From assembly GCA_938014945.1 (NCBI GenBank), contig CALLQH010000174.1, positions 1-6,315 of the forward strand: DNA of 6,315 bases, written 5' to 3'. The notes under the pieces were generated by a model that was not told the origin of the DNA, did not search any database, and saw only the letters and a program-made list of their open reading frames with translations. The translations under genes and the position numbers were made by a program. Below, one piece after another: positions 1-5,491 of this stretch (positions within the stretch are counted from its first letter, which is position 1; each line of letters starts with the position of its first letter). This DNA comes from an uncultured bacterium (GTDB taxonomy: Bacteria; Pseudomonadota; Alphaproteobacteria; SP197).

Positions 1-193
1 CCACGCCGCCCAGGATCAGCCAGGTCTCGTTGCCGTCCCAGACCGGCGCGATGGTTGCCATCATGTGATCGCGCTCGGCGCGCGAGCGGGTGAAGGGAAA
101 GAGGATGCCGATGCCCAGGTCGAAGCCGTCGAGCACGACATACATGATGACGCCGACGACAAGGATGAGCGCCCAGATGACGACGAGGTCCAT
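1..193 (-). CDS. cydB: Cytochrome bd-type quinol oxidase subunit II, N-terminal part (cut by window edge)
   Basis: This is the first 64 codons of subunit II of the cytochrome bd / cyanide-insensitive quinol oxidase, the inner-membrane partner of CydA. The complex oxidises quinol and reduces O2 to water without pumping protons. The translation starts MDLVVIWALILVVGV, the first membrane helix. It carries two hallmark CydB motifs: DGFDLGIG (residues 22-29) followed by LFPF, and PVWDGNETW (residues 50-58). The ATG overlaps the cydA stop by one base (TGATG), and a GGAG lies 7 nt upstream inside the cydA end, so translation is probably coupled to cydA. The rest of the gene lies beyond position 1, so total length and any following cydX cannot be judged. 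The family call is firm. The bd versus CIO subtype is inferred from CydA. Confidence 0.95.
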   Translation of the reverse strand, partial: MDLVVIWALILVVGVIMYVVLDGFDLGIGILFPFTRSRAERDHMMATIAPVWDGNETWLILGGV

Positions 194-1530
194 CAGCCTT
201 CTCCCCCTGCCGGTGCCGCCTCGGGACCGCGGGCGATGAGACGGGCGCCCACACCCAGGAAGACGATCATGACCACCGTATAGACGATGCTGATGGCGAT
301 CAGGGAGAACGCCACCGAGCCCGTGGTAAGGCTTGGCGTCAGCGCATCGGCCGTGCGCAGGACGTTATAGACGACCCAGGGCTGGCGCCCGGCTTCCGTC
401 GTCACCCAGCCCGCGATGGTCGCCACGATCCCCAGCGGCCCCACCAGCATCAGCAGCTTCAGATACCAGCGCGTTTCGACGAGCCTCTTCTTGTGCCGCA
501 GCCACTGGCCGAGAAAGGCCATGCCGATCAGGAGGAAGCCGATGCCGACCATGATGCGGAAGGAGAAGAAGACGAGCGGCACATAGGGCCGGTCGGCGGC
601 AGGCACGGTGTTCAGCCCGACCAGCGTGCCGTCGAGCGTGTGTGTGAGGATGATGCTGCCCAGATAGGGAATGCCGACCTCCCAGAGATTGCGCTCCAGT
701 TCCATGTCGGGCCAGGCAAAGAGGATCAGCGGCGCGCCGGAGACGGTTTCCCAGTGGCCCTCGATCGCGGCGATCTTGATCGGCTGGTACTCCAGCGTGT
801 TGAGGCCGTGCTGATCGCCCAGGAACGCCTGCAGGGGCGCCACGACCACGGCCATGGCCAGCGCCAGCTTGAGCGATGTGAGCATGGTCTCGCGCTCCCT
901 GTCGCGCAGGATGCACCAGGCCGAGATGCCCGCGACGACAAAGGAGGCGCTGACCAGCGAGGCGTTGACCATGTGCAGCAGGCGGTAGGGGAACGACGGG
1001 TTGAAGATGATCGCCAGCCAGTCTTCCGGCACCGCATAGCCGTTGGCGCCGATGCTGTAGCCGGCCGGCGTCTGCATCCAGGAATTGGCAGACAGGATCC
1101 AGAAGGCCGAGAAGGTGGTGCCCAGCGCGACCATGCAGGTCGCCAGGAAATGCAGGCGCGGGCCAACCCTGTTGGCGCCGAACAGCATGATGCCGATGAA
1201 GCCGGCCTCCAGGAAAAACGCCGTCAGCACCTCGTAGCCGATCAGCGGACCCAGCACGTCGCCGATGAAGTTGGAATAGCCGCTGAAGTTGAGGCCGAAC
1301 TCGAAGGACAGGACCACGCCCGAAACGACGCCGATGCCGAAGGCGAGCGCAAAGAGCTTCACCCAGAAACGGTAGAGGCGGATGTAGACATCGCGTCCGG
1401 TCTTCAGCCAGAGGCCTTCCAGAAAGGCCAGGAACAGCGCCAGGCCGATGGTCATCGTCGGGAAGACGATGTGGAAGGCCGTGGTCAGGCCGAACTGGAC
1501 CCGCGAGAGGAAGAGAGCATCGATTTCCAC
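193..1530 (-). CDS. cydA: Cytochrome bd-type (CIO-like) quinol oxidase subunit I
   Basis: Subunit I of the bd-type quinol oxidase carries the three hemes and the quinol site in the inner membrane. Read from GTG at 1530 the protein has 445 residues, starting (M)EIDALFLSRVQFG. That is shorter than the roughly 520 of E. coli CydA and fits the short-Q-loop (CIO) form. Expected residues are present: His20 (in TAFHIVFP) and His186 (in YRLLHMVN) as heme ligands, Met327 (in SFRIMVG) as the heme b558 ligand, Glu100 and Glu108 of the proton path, Lys252 and Glu258 of the quinol loop (QPIKIAAIEGHWE), and GRQPWVVY at 381-388. About nine hydrophobic helices are visible. I chose the GTG because homologous sequence begins there and AAAGGA sits 8 nt upstream. 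The same frame extends up to a TTG at 1605, but that TTG lies within the likely -35 box. cydB follows with a 1-nt overlap. CIO-type oxidases usually serve at low O2 or when cyanide or sulfide blocks heme-copper oxidases; that role here is inferred. Confidence 0.96.
   Translation of the reverse strand: MEIDALFLSRVQFGLTTAFHIVFPTMTIGLALFLAFLEGLWLKTGRDVYIRLYRFWVKLFALAFGIGVVSGVVLSFEFGLNFSGYSNFIGDVLGPLIGYEVLTAFFLEAGFIGIMLFGANRVGPRLHFLATCMVALGTTFSAFWILSANSWMQTPAGYSIGANGYAVPEDWLAIIFNPSFPYRLLHMVNASLVSASFVVAGISAWCILRDRERETMLTSLKLALAMAVVVAPLQAFLGDQHGLNTLEYQPIKIAAIEGHWETVSGAPLILFAWPDMELERNLWEVGIPYLGSIILTHTLDGTLVGLNTVPAADRPYVPLVFFSFRIMVGIGFLLIGMAFLGQWLRHKKRLVETRWYLKLLMLVGPLGIVATIAGWVTTEAGRQPWVVYNVLRTADALTPSLTTGSVAFSLIAISIVYTVVMIVFLGVGARLIARGPEAAPAGGEG
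201..207 (-). promoter_or_regulatory. Ribosome binding site of cydB
   Basis: On the minus strand the sequence GGGGGAGAAGGCTG directly precedes the cydB ATG. Its GGAG core ends 7 nt before the start codon. It lies inside the last codons of cydA, which fits coupled translation of the two oxidase subunits in about equal amounts. Confidence 0.6.
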
Positions 1531-1538
1531 GTCCTGGT

Positions 1539-1544
1539 TCCTTT
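1539..1544 (-). promoter_or_regulatory. Ribosome binding site of cydA (decides the GTG start)
   Basis: AAAGGA on the minus strand ends 8 nt before the GTG at 1530. This placement supports GTG, rather than the upstream in-frame TTG at 1605, as the start of cydA. Confidence 0.55.
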
Positions 1545-1576
1545 CACCACGACCGCATAACCCCAGCCCCGATAGG

Positions 1577-1605
1577 GTTATTGCGACCCCGGCATGATGC
1601 GTCAA
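1577..1605 (-). promoter_or_regulatory. Probable sigma-70-type promoter of cydAB
   Basis: On the minus strand a -35-like TTGACG (1605-1600) is followed after 17 nt by a -10-like AATAAC (1582-1577). This predicts a transcript start near 1570 and a leader of about 40 nt before the cydA GTG. The spacing is ideal and the -35 matches five of six consensus bases, but the -10 is only moderate. No clear FNR/ANR box (TTGAT-N4-ATCAA) is visible next to it. The 125 bp between cydA and the SirB1-like gene (1531-1654) hold nothing else convincing. Confidence 0.5.
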
Positions 1606-1654
1606 CCCCGGGCGGGTTCAGAGCCCGCGTTATGCCTGTCGCGTTGCGCGGCTA

Positions 1655-2488
1655 TCAGTTCAGCGCCCGGCGCAGTTTGTCGAGCATCTGCTCGACCTCC
1701 GTGCGCTCGGCGCCGCTGGGCGGCTCGCTGCTCAGGAAGGCGTGGAAAGCCTCGATCGCCGCGCCGACATTGCCCCGGTGCGCCTCGACCATGCCGAGGT
1801 CGCGCTTGAGGGAACTGCTGTGCGGCGCAATCAGGATCATGCGCCGGTTCATCTCCGCGCCGCGCTCCAGCTCGCCCTGCTGCAGGGCGCGGGTGCGGAT
1901 GTTGTTGACCAGGCGCAGCAGGACGGAGCGGTTGTCGACAGGCTCGAACCAGTCGCGTTCCAGCTCGGCATGGGTGCCCAGCACCTGCTTGGCGAGATTG
2001 CGCAGCTCCAGCGTGTCGAGCGAGGCGCCACCCTCGAAGGGGTCGATGATCAGCCGCTCGCCCTTGCCTTCCAGGCGCAGCAGGAAGTGGGAGGGGAAGT
2101 TGAGACCCTCCACCTTCCAGCCCAGGGAGCGGGCGGTGTGCATGTAGAGGATGCCGAGTGCGACCGGGATGCCCTTGCGGCGCGCGATGACGCGCACGAG
2201 ATCGGCGTTCTCGGGGTCGTCATAGGTCTCGCGGTCGCCGCTGTAGCCGTGGCGCTCGAAGAGCACGCGGGCGATGGCCCAGGCGCGTCCTTCCAGAGTG
2301 CCGCCGCGGTGGCCCAGTGCGGCCGCATCGGCCGCCAGCGCCGCCAGATGCTGTCGGCAGGCATGACCATCGGTTTCGGGATGATCGAGCAGCGCCAGCA
2401 GCAGCGCGCCCTCCGCGATGTCGATGGCGTCGTCCTCGGCTTCGCCCATGGCGGCGAGCCTTGCCCTGATGTCGTCCGTGGAGTCCAA
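1655..2488 (-). CDS. SirB1-family protein (transglutaminase-like fold with C-terminal TPR)
   Basis: From a TTG at 2488 this encodes 277 residues, close to the 269 or so of E. coli SirB1/YchA. The N-terminal part is helical (about 1-60). The central transglutaminase-like region (about 65-155) shows family signatures: RRKGIPVALGILYMHTAR (103-120), GWKVEGLNFPSHFLLRLEG (123-141, where the family usually has PGHFLVR) and LIIDPFEGG (146-154). The His and Asp of a transglutaminase triad could be His134 and Asp149, but I see no Cys in the usual position (the GIPVALG segment), as is common in this family, so catalysis is doubtful. The C-terminal part (about 180-277) looks like a TPR pair: LLRLVNNIRTRALQQGE, then LGMVEAHRGNVGAAIEAFHAF. 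No signal peptide or membrane segment is seen, so it is probably cytoplasmic. I prefer the TTG because LDSTDDIRARL begins the homologous part and GGGAACGGA lies just upstream. An ATG at 2533 would add 15 unconvincing residues. Molecular function is not established from sequence. Confidence 0.85.
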   Translation of the reverse strand: MDSTDDIRARLAAMGEAEDDAIDIAEGALLLALLDHPETDGHACRQHLAALAADAAALGHRGGTLEGRAWAIARVLFERHGYSGDRETYDDPENADLVRVIARRKGIPVALGILYMHTARSLGWKVEGLNFPSHFLLRLEGKGERLIIDPFEGGASLDTLELRNLAKQVLGTHAELERDWFEPVDNRSVLLRLVNNIRTRALQQGELERGAEMNRRMILIAPHSSSLKRDLGMVEAHRGNVGAAIEAFHAFLSSEPPSGAERTEVEQMLDKLRRALN

Positions 2489-2518
2489 GCGTTCCGTTCC
2501 CTGCCGTGCCAGCGCGGC

Positions 2519-2547
2519 GCGATCATGGCACATTGCCCGCGATCATG
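2519..2547. repeat. Two copies of a 9-bp direct repeat in the divergent SirB1-HNH spacer
   Basis: GCGATCATG occurs at 2519-2527 and again at 2539-2547, a 20-bp period, about two helical turns. The pair lies in the 77 bp between the SirB1-like start (2488) and the preferred HNH start (2566). Read on the minus strand each copy contains CATGAT, weakly like a -10 box for the SirB1-like gene, with no good -35 at the right distance. It could be an operator for a dimeric regulator, or chance. The spacer shows no other promoter that I would defend. Confidence 0.3.
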
Positions 2548-2565
2548 CAGCCAGAGCGTGCCCGG

Positions 2566-2874
2566 ATGACGGCAAGCAACAGCGATTCCGACGACCTTGG
2601 CCCCTGCCCGCTGTGCGGCCGTCCCATGGTCGAGGGAACCAGCGTCGACCGCCACCACTGGCTGCCCCGCAGCCACGGCGGGCGCGAGCAATCGCCCATG
2701 CACCAGGTCTGCCATCGCAAGATCCATGCGGTGCTCTCGGAGACTGAACTGGCGCGCGCCTACACCACGTCCGAAGCCCTGCGCGCCCACCCGGAGATCG
2801 CCCGATTCGTCGCCTGGGTGCAGCGCAAGCCGCCGACCTGGAACACCTGGCACCGCAAGCCGCGCCGCCGTTAG
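2566..2874 (+). CDS. Small HNH-domain protein
   Basis: From ATG at 2566 this encodes 102 residues. Visible features in order are a CPLCGRP zinc-knuckle half (Cys14, Cys17), VDRHHWLPRSHGG (28-39) giving the first HNH histidine(s), and VCHRKIH (48-54) with Cys49, His50 and His54. A conserved-looking tail follows (ALRAHPEIARFVAWVQRKPP, 71-90) and a basic end (HRKPRRR). The layout matches a family of short stand-alone HNH proteins common in proteobacteria. The Asn that usually precedes the second Cys/His block is not there (SPMHQVC instead), so nuclease activity is uncertain. A DNA-binding or DNA-processing role is only inferred from the fold. Alternative in-frame starts are ATG 2545 and GTG 2506; none has a strong SD. 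I chose 2566 because the homologous part begins soon after it. It is divergent from the SirB1-like gene and convergent with the MFS exporter, overlapping its end by 4 nt. There is no sign of a toxin-antitoxin or restriction partner. Confidence 0.8.
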   Translation: MTASNSDSDDLGPCPLCGRPMVEGTSVDRHHWLPRSHGGREQSPMHQVCHRKIHAVLSETELARAYTTSEALRAHPEIARFVAWVQRKPPTWNTWHRKPRRR

Positions 2875-4163
2875 CTGGCCTCGGGCATGACGCGCAGGCG
2901 CCGCACGGGCGAGAGCAGCAGAACGAGTGGCCCCAGCAGCGCCCCAACGACGCCGATCCACAGCGCGGTGCGCGGCTCGTAGATCGTGGCGATCTGACCG
3001 GCCAGCACCGCGCCGACCGGCAGCAGCAGACCTGCGGCGACATGGAAGCCGGCGTTGGCGCGGCCCAATACGACCTGGGGCAGCACGGTCTGGCGCAGGC
3101 TCATGGCATGGATCAGGAAGGCGACCACCAGGGCGTCGCTGAAGAACTGATGGGCGCCGAGAAAGCCCAGCACACGCCACTCCGGGCCACCGGCGAGCGG
3201 GATCAGCAGGCAGAAGGCCTGGCCACCCGCCAGCAGCACGATCATGGCCGGGCCCAGGCCCAGCCGCGCGGCGACCCAGCGCGCCGCCAGGGCGCCGCCC
3301 AGCGCACCGATGCCGCCCATGCCGACGAGAATGCCGTAGGCGCTGGCCGACAGGTCCAGGGTCTCCAGCAGGAAGATCATGTAGATGCCGTAGAAGAAGC
3401 CGCCGAAGAACGCCTCGATGGCCGCGACCAGAAAGAGCGGGCGCACCAGCTCGTGACGCCAGCAGGCGCGCAGCCCGACCACCAGGTCGGAGACGAGCGT
3501 CGGACGGATCTCCGGCAGGGGCGGCAGGGTCTCGCGCGCCCGGATCGACAGCAGCAGCACCGCCGAGACGACATAGGAGACGGCATCGACCAGGATCGCC
3601 AGCGGCGCGGTCAGCAGGTCGACCAGCACGCCGCCGACACTGGGCCCGCCGATCTCGGCGACGGCGTCGGTCGCCTCCAGCTTGGCGTTGCCCTCGGTGA
3701 GCTGGGCCTTGCCGATCAGCACCGGCAGGTAGGTGTTGTCGGCGATCTGGAACAGGGTCGTGGCCGCGCCGACACCTGCGGCAACGATGTAGAGCTGGCC
3801 CATGGAGAGCGCCTCGAACCAGGCCGCCACCGGCACGGTCATCAGCAGGGCCGCGCGCACGAGGTCGCAGAAGATCAGCAGCGGCCGCTTGGCGCTGCGG
3901 TCGATGCGCCCGCCCAGCAGCAGGCCGACCAGCACGCCCGGCGCAACCGCCAGGGCCGCAAGGATACCGATCTGGGAGGGAGCGGCGCCCACCACCAGCA
4001 GCGCCACGATCGGCAGGGCGGTGCGGCTGATGCGGCTGCCGAAGGCGCTGATCGCCTGGGCCGACCACAGGCGCAGGAAATCGCCATGGCGCCACAGGCC
4101 CTCCCGCGGCCATAACCCGATGCCCTGCCTCCTCATGCCAGCCATGCCCTCTGCGCCGCGCAC
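2871..4163 (-). CDS. MFS_3-type (EntS-like) transporter, probable exporter
   Basis: This is a major facilitator superfamily permease of the inner membrane, 430 residues from GTG 4163, with about 12 hydrophobic helices. The N-terminus (RHGDFLRLWSAQAISAFGSR, 25-44) and the central block (TYLPVLIGKAQLTEGNAKLE, 144-163, then GGPSVGGVLVD and PLAILVDAVSY at 187-197) match the MFS_3 group, which contains the enterobactin exporter EntS and macrolide-efflux-like proteins. A degenerate motif A is seen in the loop after helix 2: GGRIDRSAKRPLLI (84-97). The substrate cannot be told; siderophore or drug efflux is only a family-level guess. The GTG has GGAGAAGGG a few bases upstream; ATG 4145 and 4136 are in-frame alternatives. 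The TAA stop shares bases with the TAG of the convergent HNH gene, leaving no room for a terminator between them. It is divergent from a second MFS gene and shares its promoter region, but the two proteins are from different MFS subfamilies and are not a recent duplication. Confidence 0.9.
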   Translation of the reverse strand: MRGAEGMAGMRRQGIGLWPREGLWRHGDFLRLWSAQAISAFGSRISRTALPIVALLVVGAAPSQIGILAALAVAPGVLVGLLLGGRIDRSAKRPLLIFCDLVRAALLMTVPVAAWFEALSMGQLYIVAAGVGAATTLFQIADNTYLPVLIGKAQLTEGNAKLEATDAVAEIGGPSVGGVLVDLLTAPLAILVDAVSYVVSAVLLLSIRARETLPPLPEIRPTLVSDLVVGLRACWRHELVRPLFLVAAIEAFFGGFFYGIYMIFLLETLDLSASAYGILVGMGGIGALGGALAARWVAARLGLGPAMIVLLAGGQAFCLLIPLAGGPEWRVLGFLGAHQFFSDALVVAFLIHAMSLRQTVLPQVVLGRANAGFHVAAGLLLPVGAVLAGQIATIYEPRTALWIGVVGALLGPLVLLLSPVRRLRVMPEAS

Positions 4164-4167
4164 GAGA

Positions 4168-4176
4168 CCCTTCTCC
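4168..4176 (-). promoter_or_regulatory. Ribosome binding site supporting the GTG start of the MFS_3 gene
   Basis: GGAGAAGGG on the minus strand precedes GTG 4163: GGAG ends 9 nt and AAGGG 4 nt before the start. It favours the GTG over ATG 4145, whose only purine run (AGAGGG) is one base away. ATG 4136, with the same AGAGGG 10 nt upstream, remains possible. Confidence 0.45.
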
Positions 4177-4189
4177 GCGCCGGAACTGC

Positions 4190-4219
4190 TCTATAGTGGC
4201 CTTCCATCCCTCCCGCCAA
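4190..4219 (-). promoter_or_regulatory. Probable promoter of the MFS_3 gene
   Basis: On the minus strand TTGGCG (4219-4214) is followed after 18 nt by TATAGA (4195-4190). The -10 matches five of six consensus bases and the -35 four. The predicted transcript start is near 4183, giving a short leader of about 20 nt to GTG 4163. The -10 overlaps the plus-strand -10 of the divergent transporter. Confidence 0.45.
4192..4197 (+). promoter_or_regulatory. Probable -10 element for the MFS/M20D operon
   Basis: TATAGT, within CTATAGTGG, is a good -10 hexamer. It predicts a start near 4204 and a leader of about 32 nt to the GTG at 4236. No good -35 lies 16-18 bp upstream (the best is TTCTCC at 15 bp), so activity may need an activator or be weak. 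CTATAG itself is a perfect palindrome and also forms the -10 of the opposite gene. Confidence 0.4.
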
Positions 4220-4235
4220 CCCACTGGCCGCCAGC

Positions 4236-5480
4236 GTGACAGAGACCCCACCCACGGAGGAGGCGAGCGCCCAGCCGGACCGCCGCTTTGCCTTCTTCCT
4301 GCTGTTTGCCAGCCTGGTCTGCGTCGGCCTGGGCCAGTCCCTGCTCTTCACCGTGCTGCCGCCCCTGGGGCGCGCCATGGGCATGGTGGAATGGCAGGTC
4401 GGCACCATCTTCGCCTTCTCGGGCGCCATGTGGTTCCTGATGAGCCCCTACTGGGGCAGGAAGAGCGACGTGTGGGGGCGCAAGCCCGTGGTGCTGCTGG
4501 GCATCACCGCCTACGCCGTTTCCATGAGCCTGTTCCTGCTGATGGTGAAGATCGGCATGCTGGGCCTGCTGCCGCTGGCCATCGCCTTTCCGCTGATGGT
4601 CATCACGCGCGGCATCTTCGGCACGGTGGGTTCGGGCAGTTTTCCCGCCGCCCAGGCCTATGTCGCCGATCGCACGACGCGGGCCGAGCGCACCAGCAAC
4701 GTCGCGCTGATCAACGCCAGCTTCGGCGTCGGCGTCATCTTCGGCCCGGGCCTGGGGGCCATGCTCTCAGGCATCGACCTGCTCGCCCCGCTTTATGCCG
4801 TGGCGGCCATCGCCTTTCTCAGCGCGCTCGCCATCGCCCTCTTTCTGCCCGAAAAGCGCGCGCCCATGTCGGCGCGCACCAAGACCATCAAGATGAGCCC
4901 CTTCGACCGGCGCATCATGCCGCTGGCCGGCGCCAGCGTGGTCATGAGCATCTGCCAGGCCGCGACCATGCAGACGGCGGCCTTTTTCGTGATGGACGTA
5001 CTGGAACTGACACCAGAGCAGACGGCGCAGAAGGCCGGCATCGCGCTCACCGCCTCGGCCGCCGCGGCCCTGCTGGTGCAGGTCTTCGCCATCCGCAAGT
5101 TCGACCTGACGCCGCGCGTCCTGCTGCGCTGGGGTGCTGCGATCTCGCTGATCGGCTTCATCGTCTTCATCTTCAGCGGCTCCTACATCCCGCTGGTCAT
5201 CGCGCTGATGCTGCACGGCATCGGCCAGGGCATGCTGCGCCCCGGCCTGGGCGCTGCCGCCTCGCTCGCCGTGGGGCCGCACGAACAGGGCGGCGCGGCG
5301 GGTCTCATCACGGCGACCGGGCCGGTGGGCCATGTTCTTTCGCCGTTCATCATCATGCCGCTCTACCAGTTCAACCATCACGGCCCCTATGTGATGAACG
5401 GCGTGCTGATGGCGGGCCTCCTGGTCTATATTTTCGTCAGCCCGCGCATCCGCGCCGTTCTCAAGCGCGCCCACGTCTAG
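4236..5480 (+). CDS. MFS transporter, TetA/MFS_1-like drug:H+ antiporter class
   Basis: This 414-residue inner-membrane permease has about 12 hydrophobic helices and a cytoplasmic linker with charged residues around 205-226 (PEKRAPMSARTK). Motif A is intact after helix 2: GRKSDVWGRKPVV (74-86). Arg125 in TRGIFGTVGSG fits motif B. A motif-C-like GVGVIFGPGLGAML (164-177) in helix 5 is characteristic of drug:H+ antiporters. The substrate is not predictable. GTG 4236 is the only usable start: the frame is closed by a TAG at 4194-4196, and the next ATG, at about residue 48, would remove helix 1. No clear SD precedes the GTG, while a strong SD-like GGAGGAGG lies just inside the gene at 4256-4263. 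The TAG stop is 11 nt before the M20D amidohydrolase, so the two are very probably cotranscribed and the transporter may carry that enzyme's substrate or product. Confidence 0.92.
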   Translation: MTETPPTEEASAQPDRRFAFFLLFASLVCVGLGQSLLFTVLPPLGRAMGMVEWQVGTIFAFSGAMWFLMSPYWGRKSDVWGRKPVVLLGITAYAVSMSLFLLMVKIGMLGLLPLAIAFPLMVITRGIFGTVGSGSFPAAQAYVADRTTRAERTSNVALINASFGVGVIFGPGLGAMLSGIDLLAPLYAVAAIAFLSALAIALFLPEKRAPMSARTKTIKMSPFDRRIMPLAGASVVMSICQAATMQTAAFFVMDVLELTPEQTAQKAGIALTASAAAALLVQVFAIRKFDLTPRVLLRWGAAISLIGFIVFIFSGSYIPLVIALMLHGIGQGMLRPGLGAAASLAVGPHEQGGAAGLITATGPVGHVLSPFIIMPLYQFNHHGPYVMNGVLMAGLLVYIFVSPRIRAVLKRAHV

Positions 5481-5485
5481 AGGAG
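5481..5485 (+). promoter_or_regulatory. Ribosome binding site of the M20D amidohydrolase
   Basis: AGGAG begins directly after the transporter stop codon and ends 6 nt before ATG 5492. The ideal spacing fixes the start and argues for translation from a shared mRNA. Confidence 0.75.
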
Positions 5486-5491
5486 CTGGCC

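Noticed and set aside
493..1560. Long open frame of 355 codons on the plus strand opposite cydA
   Set aside because: It is rich in Asp, Glu, Gln, Arg and His with no domain or motif, the usual antisense shadow of a GC-rich membrane-protein gene. cydA on the other strand has clear motifs throughout.
1531..1605. Extended cydA start at TTG 1605, adding 25 residues
   Set aside because: The TTG is part of the likely -35 box TTGACG, the added residues do not resemble CydA N-termini, and GTG 1530 has an SD and begins the homologous part.
1612..1628. Possible terminator hairpin (GCGGG, 7-nt loop, CCCGC) after the SirB1-like gene
   Set aside because: The stem is only 5 bp and no T-run follows on the minus strand. 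It may be a weak structure but does not qualify as an intrinsic terminator.
2524..2540. Sigma-54-like TGGCAC...TTGC between the SirB1 and HNH genes
   Set aside because: TGGCAC and TTGC are separated by one base instead of about five, so the required -24/-12 spacing is absent.
2506..2874. HNH gene as part of a restriction, homing or anti-phage module
   Set aside because: No methylase, intron, intein, phage or partner effector gene is nearby. All neighbours are housekeeping or transport genes with similar base composition.
3042..4115. Plus-strand open frame of 357 codons antisense to the MFS_3 gene
   Set aside because: The composition (Gln, Asp, His, Arg) and absence of motifs mark it as a shadow of the transporter.
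2050..4251. Minus-strand open frame of 733 codons spanning the MFS_3, HNH and part of the SirB1 loci
   Set aside because: Its translation is an Arg/Ala/Pro/Gly-rich shadow in the wrong frame, with no recognisable domain. The MFS_3 and SirB1 proteins in the neighbouring frames are unmistakable.
4767..5474. Minus-strand open frame of 235 codons antisense to the second MFS gene
   Set aside because: It is low in hydrophobic residues and has no motif; it mirrors the transporter's codons. The minus-strand frames opposite the M20D gene (5461-6276) are rejected for the same reason.
2871..5480. The two MFS genes as a duplicated pair
   Set aside because: Their N-termini and motif sets differ: MFS_3 with a degenerate motif A versus MFS_1/TetA-like with motifs A, B and C. 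They are different subfamilies that happen to be adjacent.
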